Shown here piece by piece: positions 9,794 through 17,254 of a stretch of DNA of 64,000 nucleotides. This DNA is from Rhizobium esperanzae (GTDB taxonomy: Bacteria; Pseudomonadota; Alphaproteobacteria; Rhizobiales; Rhizobiaceae). The first letter of the stretch is position 1. Each line of letters starts with the position of its first letter. The DNA lies in contig NZ_JACIFY010000008.1 in the NCBI RefSeq assembly GCF_014197615.1, positions 1 through 64,000 on the forward strand, given 5' to 3'. The notes beneath the pieces are model-generated. The model saw only the letters and a list, made by a program, of their open reading frames with translations, was not told where the DNA came from and did no database searches. A program made the position numbers and the translations under genes.

Positions 9794-10320
9794 ACGTCTT
9801 CTTCGACAACTGCACGTCTCCGATTTTTGCCAGCACCCTGCACGGGTTCATTCATCACGACGGCCATAACGCAATTCACGTCCGCGATCTGTCCGGCCTC
9901 CCGAATGGCCGTCATTCGAAGGATATGGAGTGGATCGATTTCTTACGCCGCTCCAATGACGAATGGATGTTCGTTTCCGGCGATGGCCGCGTCCTCAGGA
10001 ACCCCGCCGAACGGGCGGCGCTAAGATCAGCGGGGCTGCATGGGTTCATATTGGCGCCTGCCTATCAGAAAACGCCAATGAACCAAGTTGCCTCGGTCCT
10101 CGTCTGGCGATGGCCTGAGATGCTGCAGATCACTCGTTTGCTTGCGCCGCCTCGATGCATGAGGTGCCGATCAACAAGGGGACGAGGTTACGCGCGCTTC
10201 CAATGTAAGTGCTGCGGCTTCCTGCACGGGGAAAGACAGTCGAGCGGCGCAAAAGCTCAGGTGCGCATCGCCGTCAACATGGCCTATGTGTTCAACACCG
10301 GTCGGCTCCAGGCGTCATAG
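9790..10320 (+). CDS. VapC45-like PIN-domain toxin with a frameshifted C terminus
   Basis: A GTG start overlapping the antitoxin stop gives a 176-residue product beginning NVFFDNCTSP. The PIN-like pattern is visible: an early D (DNCTSP), the central KDMEWIDFL helix with acidic residues, and VSGDGRVLRNPAERAAL, which carries the second acidic site. After about residue 122 the frame becomes Cys/Arg-rich and unlike a PIN protein. In another frame from ATG 10155 the codons read MHEVPINKGTRLRALPM and stop at 10208, which looks like the proper family tail. This indicates a one-base loss near 10150-10155. PIN toxins are Mg-dependent RNases; activity of this version is uncertain. Confidence 0.65.
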   Translation: MNVFFDNCTSPIFASTLHGFIHHDGHNAIHVRDLSGLPNGRHSKDMEWIDFLRRSNDEWMFVSGDGRVLRNPAERAALRSAGLHGFILAPAYQKTPMNQVASVLVWRWPEMLQITRLLAPPRCMRCRSTRGRGYARFQCKCCGFLHGERQSSGAKAQVRIAVNMAYVFNTGRLQAS

Positions 10321-10787
10321 TAGTTGTTGTACACGCCATCAAATTCCAGCTTCAAAGGCTCCCCTGCATAAAAGTCCCTGAATTCCTGCACGATGCCTGC
10401 CTGGCGCAGAAATCTGCAAATCGACTGCCGAAACTTCCAGCTTTTCGCTGCTTTGGGCAGACGCGACAACCAATGTCTTTTGGGACGCCCCACCAAGTGG
10501 CCGGGAACGAGCGCCCAACCCGAAGGCAACGGATTTTGGGACATGACGGCAAGGAACTGATCCAGTTCCAGAGGAGTGGCAAAGATCAAATCGACGCCAT
10601 CAAAATGAACCGCCAGCAGGCACCATAGCTTTCGTTGAGATGGAAAAGGATGCACGACACGTCGTGGGCGCTTGATCTGCCCAGAGGGCGTCTTTTCTCG
10701 CACCCATCCATATAGTCGCGCTCCGGCCCAACCGCTTATTGGCGTTTCAGGAAATTCACGACTGTAAAATAGCTCTGCCGATTTCAT
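10284..10787 (-). CDS. Hypothetical protein
   Basis: A 167-residue protein that I do not recognise with a named function. It is rich in Arg/Lys and aromatic residues (WLSRLPKAAKSWKFRQSICRFL, FDGVYNNYYDAW) and has no signal peptide or membrane segment, so it is probably cytosolic. It converges on the VapC45-like gene and overlaps its frameshifted tail by 37 bases, further evidence that the real toxin ended earlier. The ribosome site is poor. Confidence 0.6.
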   Translation of the reverse strand: MKSAELFYSREFPETPISGWAGARLYGWVREKTPSGQIKRPRRVVHPFPSQRKLWCLLAVHFDGVDLIFATPLELDQFLAVMSQNPLPSGWALVPGHLVGRPKRHWLSRLPKAAKSWKFRQSICRFLRQAGIVQEFRDFYAGEPLKLEFDGVYNNYYDAWSRPVLNT

Positions 10788-11174
10788 CGCCGCACTATGA
10801 GACGACAGGGAAGGAGACGCAACTGCGGATCGTCTGGTCCATCAGCGGCAGAGGCTGAGAACCTCCGCCGAAACCTGGTGACGGCGCTTCACCGCGCCGG
10901 GGAAAAGCTAAATCTAAGTCGGACCGGCGTCTTTCTCGCCTCCGGGACGACCATAGACAAAATTGGTCGGCGACCGGGAAAACAAATTCAAACCAGCGAG
11001 GTTTCCAGAATGCTGATTTACAACAGCGCCCAAAATAAAGATTGAAATCGGCCCCGCCCGCAAATCTTTTATCGGGCCGTACGGTTCTCCCTCCAGGATC
11101 TCTGTGTTAGGCAGCCCCAAAAGCGCCAATCTTGCGCGCAACCAAGTACGCTCTCGATATGAAGGCCGCGGGCA
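10788..11174. other. Intergenic stretch without a convincing gene
   Basis: A 387-base region upstream of the acyltransferase. Short open frames on both strands (for example 10797-11045 and 10914-11141) lack good ribosome sites and plausible protein composition. The motif ATCTAAGTCGGACC near 10911-10924 loosely resembles the dyads at 13665 and 14054. No terminator or repeat was identified with confidence. Confidence 0.4.
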
Positions 11175-13157
11175 TTGAAGGTTTACAGACCAGAGATTGA
11201 TGGCCTAAGGGCCATATCGGTGATCGCGGTTATTCTTTACCACGCCGAGTTCACGGTTGCCGGCCACACGCTGCTTTCCGGTGGATATATCGGCGTCGAT
11301 GTATTTTTTGTGATCAGCGGCTTCCTGATTTCCCAGATTCTGCTGACGGAAATCGAAGCGACCGGACGTATCGATTTCCTCAAATTCTATGCCCGGCGTG
11401 CGCGGCGAATTCTGCCTGCATTGTTCGCAGTCATTTTCGCGACGATGCCCTTCGCCTATTATCTTTTATTGCCGTTGGAACTCACGGATTACGCGAACTC
11501 CGTAGGTTCTTCGCTGCTCTTTGGATCGAATATCTATTTTTATTTTACGGCGGCCCAGTACGGAGAGCCCAATACCCTTCTCAAGCCTTTTCTGCATACC
11601 TGGTCGTTGAGCGTCGAAGAGCAGTTTTATATCGCCTTTCCGGTCTTGTTGCTGATCGTGCGCCGATACCTGAAATCGAGGTTTTTGCCATGCGTGTTGG
11701 CAGCGGCGGCTCTCAGCTTCGTATTCTGCTTCATCACCGTACGGCACGATCCGCAGCAGGCTTTCTATTCCCCGCTCACCCGGGCCTGGGAACTGCTGGC
11801 CGGAACACTGCTCGCCTATTACGAGCTGAGGCGAGGACGGCCTCGCCCTCAGCCGCTGCTCGCGGCGGCCGGGCTTATCCTCGTTCTCGGTTCACTCATC
11901 CTGTTTAAGAAGGGCACGGTTCATCCCGCCCTGGTCACGGTGATCCCGGTCTTCGGGACCTGCCTGGTGCTCGCATTCGCCAGCCGTGAGAACGCCGTCG
12001 GGCGCCTCTTGGCTTCCCGGCCTGCGGCGCTCACCGGACTGGTGTCCTACTCTTTATATCTGTGGCATTATCCGATCTTCGCCTTCTCGCGGCTGACAAG
12101 CTTGCATTTCGACAACGGTGACAAGTTTCTTGCCATCGCGGCGACGGTGCTGGTTTCGGTCGTCAGCTTCGTCATCATCGAAAAGCCGCTGCGCCACACC
12201 AGGAGAAGCCGCGCTCTCTGGATCACCCTGAGCTCATCGGTTGTCACCATCGCGGCTGCTGTCCTCTCAGCAATCACCATGGCCGGCTTTCCCCACAGAT
12301 TGGATGACGTCTATTCACCTGTCGCGCAGGCGAACGAGGCGCGCCTCGAAAGCACTTTTCTAAGCCTGAACGACAACATTCAGCCTGAAAAACCCATTAT
12401 CTTCATCATTGGGGACTCGCACGCCAGAAACTGGTCGATCGCGCTGAAAAATTACATCGATACCGACCGATATCAGATCGTTGCACTCAGCTACTTGAAC
12501 TGCATCGTCGAGATCAAGAACGATGTGGTCACGGCACCCTCTCGCGCCAGCATTTACGACAAATACTGCATTCCCTTTGAAAAATATATCAACGACAAAT
12601 CATTGCTCCGCCGAACCAAAGCAATCTTCCTCACCAGCCTTCGGCCTTTCGAATACACCGTCAACCCGTTCAGGTTCGAGCTTATTTCCTGGATGAAAAG
12701 CCATTCGGATAACGCGCGCGTTTTCGTGTTCGGAAATTATTTCCAGCTCGACGAATTGCACTCGTGCCTGGGGCTGATGTTTCAGAGAAAATCCGATGCC
12801 TCCATATGCCTGCGGGAGGCCAGCTATCCGCCGGCCAACCAGCCTTTGGAGCAACTACCGTTTTTCCCGTCCGGTCTTCCGTTCACCTACGTCGATATCG
12901 TCAAGCTTCACTGCGATTACGACAAGGAGAAATGCCTGACCAGCAGCAAGGGCGTTCCGTTCATCTTGGACTGGAACCATATGACGGCAGAATTTCTGAC
13001 GACCTTGATCGGTGACATTCTGGAAAAGAGAACCGCCGACCTGCGGAGCGATGGTCTCCTCGATTTCCTGATCCCGCCGCAGGCCGGACAAGCCGAACGA
13101 ACGGCAAGTTCTCAGCCGAACGGTGGTCCCGCGTCTTCCGCTTCTCCATCAAATTAG
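11175..13157 (+). CDS. Acyltransferase 3 / SGNH domain protein (OafA/YrhL-like)
   Basis: A 660-residue membrane enzyme that O-acylates (usually O-acetylates) a surface polysaccharide. The N-terminal half (about 1-340) is the acyltransferase-3 domain: it opens YRPEIDGLRAISVIAVILYHAEF with the catalytic-type H, has the RRARRILPALF motif, and about ten membrane helices. The C-terminal half is an SGNH domain with the GDSHARNW nucleophile motif (about residue 415) and a DWNHMT Asp-His pair near residue 605. The start is TTG 11175, 9 bases after GAAGG; no in-frame ATG precedes the conserved region. Its substrate cannot be read from sequence. Confidence 0.85.
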   Translation: MKVYRPEIDGLRAISVIAVILYHAEFTVAGHTLLSGGYIGVDVFFVISGFLISQILLTEIEATGRIDFLKFYARRARRILPALFAVIFATMPFAYYLLLPLELTDYANSVGSSLLFGSNIYFYFTAAQYGEPNTLLKPFLHTWSLSVEEQFYIAFPVLLLIVRRYLKSRFLPCVLAAAALSFVFCFITVRHDPQQAFYSPLTRAWELLAGTLLAYYELRRGRPRPQPLLAAAGLILVLGSLILFKKGTVHPALVTVIPVFGTCLVLAFASRENAVGRLLASRPAALTGLVSYSLYLWHYPIFAFSRLTSLHFDNGDKFLAIAATVLVSVVSFVIIEKPLRHTRRSRALWITLSSSVVTIAAAVLSAITMAGFPHRLDDVYSPVAQANEARLESTFLSLNDNIQPEKPIIFIIGDSHARNWSIALKNYIDTDRYQIVALSYLNCIVEIKNDVVTAPSRASIYDKYCIPFEKYINDKSLLRRTKAIFLTSLRPFEYTVNPFRFELISWMKSHSDNARVFVFGNYFQLDELHSCLGLMFQRKSDASICLREASYPPANQPLEQLPFFPSGLPFTYVDIVKLHCDYDKEKCLTSSKGVPFILDWNHMTAEFLTTLIGDILEKRTADLRSDGLLDFLIPPQAGQAERTASSQPNGGPASSASPSN

Positions 13158-13217
13158 GCGGCCAGACGCTGGAAATGCAGGTTTGCCATGCCGTCGGCAT
13201 CGGAAACCATAGAAATC

Positions 13218-13499
13218 TCAGTGAGCGACGGCGATGACCGGAATGCCGGCTTCCTCGGCGGCGCGAATGAGTGCAGCGCGCGCTGCCTTGGCCGGGATGT
13301 CGCCCTGGATGGCATCCAGGCATGTTTTGACGGCCGCGATATATTCCTCGCCATCATCTGCCGGCCAGGCGGTGATCAGCGTATCGGCAATCTCGCGGAG
13401 CGATCGAACCAGCCTGGGCTTTTCCTTGCCGCTCATGACGAGCATCAGAGGCGCGAAGTCTTCGCTCCCGTGCCAATCCGCCATGCCGAGTCTTTGCAT
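13218..13499 (-). CDS. DUF982 family protein
   Basis: A 93-residue protein from ATG 13499 (AAGGCGG upstream) with the DUF982 pattern: F..LMLVMSGKEKPRLV, then SLREIADTLITAWP, GEEYIAAVKTCLDAIQG and AARAALIRAAEEAGI. The family is small, cytosolic, abundant in Rhizobiales and of unknown function. An upstream in-frame ATG at 13592 with an AGGGAGG ribosome site would add 31 residues, but that site lies inside a strong hairpin (13559-13611). The shorter form contains the whole family domain. Confidence 0.75.
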   Translation of the reverse strand: MQRLGMADWHGSEDFAPLMLVMSGKEKPRLVRSLREIADTLITAWPADDGEEYIAAVKTCLDAIQGDIPAKAARAALIRAAEEAGIPVIAVAH

Positions 13500-13558
13500 C
13501 GATAGCCGCCTTTTCCTCGCACGAAGCGACGCCCGGCGCTGATCGGCAACGGGCGCTT

Positions 13559-13611
13559 CACCAGGGAGGTTCTGACTGGAGTTCAGCAACATCGCTAGAA
13601 CCTCCCTGGTG
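13559..13611 (-). promoter_or_regulatory. 15-bp perfect inverted repeat in the DUF982 5' region
   Basis: CACCAGGGAGGTTCT at 13559-13573 is exactly complementary to 13597-13611. In the minus-strand transcript the upstream arm carries AGGGAGG followed by AGCG and the ATG at 13592-13590, which sits in the 23-base loop. The hairpin would hide this ribosome site. There is no T tract, so it is not an obvious terminator. Confidence 0.65.
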
Positions 13612-13664
13612 TCCTTTCGACAAGGATCAGGAGAATCTAAGCCGGATGGCGCCGAGGGAAAGCC

Positions 13665-13676
13665 GGACCTAAGTCC
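13665..13676. promoter_or_regulatory. Dyad GGAC-CTAA-GTCC upstream of the BON gene
   Basis: A 12-base dyad with 4-base arms. A similar element, GGAC-TAAA-GTCT (14054-14065), precedes the next gene. Both are about 95-100 bases upstream of a start codon (13760 and 14164). The repetition suggests a shared regulator; none can be named. Confidence 0.35.
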
Positions 13677-13759
13677 GACTGGCGACCTCGGTGGCCGCTG
13701 CTCATATATAGCCTCGAGGCAATATGAAGGTCCGTGGAGGGGCGGAACAGGAGGAGAAT

Positions 13760-14032
13760 ATGACATTCGGCCCCAACAACCACAGCCATGAAGAATGCTG
13801 TTCGGAAGGCCATAGCGCTGCAGCGACCATCGCGACGATATCGGCAGCCCTTTCCGCCGATCCTGACATCGACAGCAGCGCCATCGAGATCCGGATGCTC
13901 GGCCCTGTCGTGCTGCTGGAAGGCTATATCACCAAGGCCGCCGACCGCGAAAAAGCCATCTCGCTTGCGGCGATGATCGTCGGCCTGGAGCACGTCCAGG
14001 ACCGGATGCTGAGCCACTTCCCCACGCAGTAA
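13760..14032 (+). CDS. BON-domain protein
   Basis: A 90-residue protein beginning MTFGPNNHSHEECCSEGHS, a His/Cys-containing N terminus, followed by a single BON domain (about residues 20-85: DPDIDSSAIEIRMLGPVVLLEGYI and ADREKAISLAAMIVGLEHVQDRM). BON domains bind envelope surfaces or phospholipid, but no signal peptide is present here. Start chosen at 13760 because AGGAGGAG lies just upstream; the frame continues to 13724. It neighbours two exported DUF1236 proteins. Confidence 0.78.
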   Translation: MTFGPNNHSHEECCSEGHSAAATIATISAALSADPDIDSSAIEIRMLGPVVLLEGYITKAADREKAISLAAMIVGLEHVQDRMLSHFPTQ

Positions 14033-14053
14033 AGGACGCCCCCGACCGGGTTA

Positions 14054-14065
14054 GGACTAAAGTCT
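14054..14065. promoter_or_regulatory. Dyad GGAC-TAAA-GTCT upstream of the first DUF1236 gene
   Basis: Second copy of the motif described at 13665, located 99 bases before ATG 14164. A weak EcfG-like pair (GGAAC at 14096-14100, GGTT at 14117-14120, 16-base spacing) lies downstream but departs from the CGTT consensus. Confidence 0.33.
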
Positions 14066-14163
14066 GAGTGTGCCCCGGTATGAAGTCCCTGCCCGGGAAC
14101 CCTTCCTCCATCTTCCGGTTTGGCCCTGCAGCGGAACGAACCGCATCGAAGGAGGAAAAATAA

Positions 14164-14559
14164 ATGCATATCAAAGCAGTAGGAATTGCAGCCGGCATTC
14201 TGTTGGCTTCGACGTCTGCCTTTGCGCAGTCATCGACGGTCACGGGCGCGGTGGGTGGCGCGGCGACGGGCGCGATTGTCGGCGGTCCCGTGGGTGCGGC
14301 TGTCGGCGGCATTGTCGGCGGCGTGGCCGGCAGCGTCATCGATCCGCCGCCTCAGAAGGTGGTGACCTATGTTCAGCAGGCCCCCGCCCCGGCTGAGCGC
14401 GTCGTGGTGCAGGAAAAGGTCGTCGTCGGGCAGCCCCTGCCGGAGACCATCGTCGTGACGCCAATTCCCGACGATCCGAAATATGCCTACGCAATCGTCA
14501 ACGATCAGCGTGTGATCGTCGAACCTTCCTCCCGGAAGGTCATCCAGGTCATCGAGTGA
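14164..14559 (+). CDS. Exported DUF1236 protein with glycine-zipper-like segment
   Basis: A 131-residue protein with a clear signal peptide (cleavage after SAFA, about residue 21). A Gly/Ala/Val zipper (GAVGGAATGAIVGG..., about 28-58) is followed by a C-terminal DUF1236-type segment YAYAIVNDQRVIVEPSSRKVIQVI. Glycine zippers often mediate membrane insertion or oligomerisation, so an envelope-associated role is likely. GGAGGAAAAATAA precedes the ATG. It forms a stress/envelope-looking cluster with the BON gene and the larger DUF1236 gene downstream. Confidence 0.8.
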   Translation: MHIKAVGIAAGILLASTSAFAQSSTVTGAVGGAATGAIVGGPVGAAVGGIVGGVAGSVIDPPPQKVVTYVQQAPAPAERVVVQEKVVVGQPLPETIVVTPIPDDPKYAYAIVNDQRVIVEPSSRKVIQVIE

Positions 14560-14659
14560 CCGACAGGCGGCTCTGACCGCCATTCCAGCAATCAGGGCAC
14601 GCATGCACCGCATGGGAATGCGGGCGGCAGTCTGTGTCTGAAACCCTCGGAGATTGATC

Positions 14660-15565
14660 ATGAAAAGCAACCATCTCGCCATGCTCGTGGCCGCGCTGTC
14701 CCTCAGCGTATCGCCGCTTGCCACGCTGCCGGCCGCAGCCCAGCAGGACGCCACCAAGAGCGGCGGCCAGGCTCAGTCCGGCTCTCAGACGGGCGCGGAT
14801 GCCGGCGCGCAATCCGGTGCCGGCAAGACCGCCACCGACTGCACTCCCGACGCTTCGGGCGCCTGCCCACAGGGCAAGGACCAGTCAACCAAGGGCCGGA
14901 CAACCACGGGCCAGACGACGCAGCAGAAATCCGGCCAGGGCTCCGACACGAAGAAGAGCGCCGAGCAGCCTTCGAACGACACGTCGACGAGCGGAAGTGC
15001 TGCCGGCAAGGCTTCGACGGAAACCAAGTCCGGATCGCAGGATGCAAGCGGCAGCACCTCGGCCGAACAGAAGCCCGCCGCCAAGTCCGCCACCACCGAC
15101 AGCAGCGGCGCGGCCACCTCAGGCACGAAGAGCAGCACCGAAAATGCCAAGCCTGCAGAAGGCAAGGCCAGCGGCAGCCCCACGCAAAGCGGCGATGCCT
15201 CGAAGCAATCGACCGATCAGAACGCGACGACGACAAACAAGAGTTCGACCGAAACCAACGTCAACAACAACACGACGACGAACAACCAGACGAACACCAA
15301 GACCAACGTCAACATAACAGTCGAGCAGCAGACCGAAATTCGGACAGTGGTGAAGGAGGTGCATGTTGCGCCTGTCAAGGACGTGAACTTCACGGTTTCC
15401 GTCGGCACGACCATTCCGAAGAAGGTCCGGCTGGAGCGGCTGCCGACGCGCATCGTCAAGATCGTTCCGGAGTACGAAGGCTACCGCTTCTTCATCCTCG
15501 CAGACGGCCGGATCGTCATCGTCGATCCCGATGCTTTGACGATTGTCTACATCCTCGAGGCTTAA
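14660..15565 (+). CDS. Exported low-complexity protein with C-terminal DUF1236 domain
   Basis: A 301-residue protein: signal peptide (cleavage near PAAAQ, about 28), then about 170 residues made mostly of Ser, Thr, Gly, Gln, Lys and Ala, an Asn/Thr-rich run (about 195-218), and a folded C terminus. This ends YRFFILADGRIVIVDPDALTIVYIL, the DUF1236 signature. The low-complexity part resembles a flexible, cell-wall- or periplasm-spanning linker. Start at ATG 14660 with CGGAGA upstream; a TTG two codons earlier is also open. Function unknown. Confidence 0.8.
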   Translation: MKSNHLAMLVAALSLSVSPLATLPAAAQQDATKSGGQAQSGSQTGADAGAQSGAGKTATDCTPDASGACPQGKDQSTKGRTTTGQTTQQKSGQGSDTKKSAEQPSNDTSTSGSAAGKASTETKSGSQDASGSTSAEQKPAAKSATTDSSGAATSGTKSSTENAKPAEGKASGSPTQSGDASKQSTDQNATTTNKSSTETNVNNNTTTNNQTNTKTNVNITVEQQTEIRTVVKEVHVAPVKDVNFTVSVGTTIPKKVRLERLPTRIVKIVPEYEGYRFFILADGRIVIVDPDALTIVYILEA

Positions 15566-15766
15566 CCCGGCCCGGCCCTTCCCGGCGGTGCCCTTGCGCC
15601 GCCGGGACCACCGACGCGATCAGCGTTTCACCGGTGGGGATGCCAAACCAGGGTTTCGACGAATGGGCGCACTTGCGCCTCGAACTGCCCTCATGCGCAA
15701 CGCACCCAAGCTTCCACATCCGCTTGTTAGGGATTTGTTGACCATAAGCTGGCTTTACTGAGCCGG

Positions 15767-17173
15767 ATGGATGCGGAGTTCCCGCCCCGTCGTCGAGTGT
15801 TTGGTGTGGCGGGGTTGTTGGTGTTGACGTATCCGGTGCAAGGATTATGGGGCGGAATTGCGAACCTCCTGTCGCGTGCGGAGCTCTTCGCATCGCAGAC
15901 CATTCTGCCGGCGCTGTTTGCGCTGCCGGCCCTGATCGGTTCCGCATCCCTTGCCTCGGCGGAAGACCGGGCGCTCAAGCTGTTCTTTACCCACACCGGC
16001 GAGAGGGCGACCATTACCTACAAACGGGATGGAAAGTTCGATCCCAAGGGCCTTGCCCAGATCAATCGGTTTCTGCGCGACTGGCGACGGAACGAGCCGA
16101 CGCGAATGGATCCGCGGCTGCTCGATCTGGTCTGGGAGGTGTATAAGAAGAGCGGCGGCAAGGACTATATCCATATCGTCTCGGCCTATCGATCGCCAGC
16201 GACCAACAACATGCTGCGCAACCGCTCGCGCAGCACCGGTGTCGCCAAGAAGAGCCAGCATATGCTGGGCAAGGCGATGGATTTCTACGTGCCCGGCGTG
16301 AAGCTTGCGACGCTGCGGGCAACGGCCATGCAGATGCAGGTCGGCGGTGTCGGATATTATCCGACCTCGGGATCGCCCTTCGTGCATCTCGACGTCGGCA
16401 ATGTCAGGGCCTGGCCGCGCATGTCACGCCAGGAACTCGCGCGCATATTCCCGAATGGGCAGACGATGCATCTGCCGGCCGATGGCCGGCCGCTGCCGGG
16501 ATATAATCAGGCCGTTGCCAACGCCAGGAAGCGTGGCGCCGCCGCCTCGATAGAGATCGCCAGCGCTGGAGACGACGAGGAAGGTGGCTCCTCGAGCAGC
16601 CCCGTCGGCGAGACCGCAGACAATAGGCTCATGACGGCGCTTCTGCCGGCGCCGAAAAGCCGGGCATTGAATGCGCTGGCGCTGCAGACCGGCACGGCCG
16701 AGCGGGATGACAAAGGTTCCGCTCCGGAGCTTTCGTCCCCGCCGGTTCCGATACCGGCGATACGCCCGGCCACCCCGGCGCGTGACGCAGAGGCCGACGC
16801 CACACTGGCGACGGCATCGATCGGCCCGATTGCCGCGCTTGCCGAGAGACCGGCGCCGGTTTTGCCGGCGCACGCCCGCTTTGAACCTCTCGTTGCACGT
16901 GAGAGCTCCAAACAGGGCGCCGATATGATCGCCTCGCTGCCCATGACCGCTTCCTGGGAAGAAGAAAATTTCCTCGGATCGACCTCCGACGCGGCGCTGA
17001 TGAAATGGGCGCTGCATTCTCCCGGTAAGGCGTTCGACTTGAGCGCGCCGCACCTTTCGCCGCGCACGGTTCATCGTCGGGTCGATGTCGCCGCGTCAGG
17101 GAAAGAGATTGCTCCGGTCGCCGCCGCAGAGCTGTTCGATGCCAGCCGGTTTGCGTCGTCGCCGGAGGGCTGA
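15767..17173 (+). CDS. DUF882 / peptidase M15-like exported protein
   Basis: A 468-residue protein. An N-terminal hydrophobic export segment (to about residue 66) precedes a DUF882 (M15A-type, YcbK-like) domain at about 70-245. Zn-ligand-type motifs are SAYRSPATNNMLR, SQHMLGKAMDFYVPG and PFVHLDVG (His and Asp ligands present). The last 220 residues are Ala/Pro/Ser-rich with no recognised domain. The family is predicted to cut peptidoglycan cross-links in the periplasm. The exact start is uncertain, since the frame opens at 15767 without a strong ribosome site. Confidence 0.8.
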   Translation: MDAEFPPRRRVFGVAGLLVLTYPVQGLWGGIANLLSRAELFASQTILPALFALPALIGSASLASAEDRALKLFFTHTGERATITYKRDGKFDPKGLAQINRFLRDWRRNEPTRMDPRLLDLVWEVYKKSGGKDYIHIVSAYRSPATNNMLRNRSRSTGVAKKSQHMLGKAMDFYVPGVKLATLRATAMQMQVGGVGYYPTSGSPFVHLDVGNVRAWPRMSRQELARIFPNGQTMHLPADGRPLPGYNQAVANARKRGAAASIEIASAGDDEEGGSSSSPVGETADNRLMTALLPAPKSRALNALALQTGTAERDDKGSAPELSSPPVPIPAIRPATPARDAEADATLATASIGPIAALAERPAPVLPAHARFEPLVARESSKQGADMIASLPMTASWEEENFLGSTSDAALMKWALHSPGKAFDLSAPHLSPRTVHRRVDVAASGKEIAPVAAAELFDASRFASSPEG

Positions 17174-17254
17174 CCTCGATCGTCAACAGCCAGTAAGCGC
17201 TGTTGGATGTTTATGCGGATGACGACCGCCACGATTGAGCCGGAGGATGATGAA

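Noticed and set aside
10797-11045. 82-codon open frame before the acyltransferase
   Set aside because: No ribosome site, Arg-rich shadow-like composition, and overlaps another equally poor frame on the other strand.
14096-14120. GGAAC-N16-GGTT as an EcfG/RpoE2-type stress promoter
   Set aside because: The -10 element departs from CGTT and no similar pair stands in front of the neighbouring genes; too weak to call a promoter.
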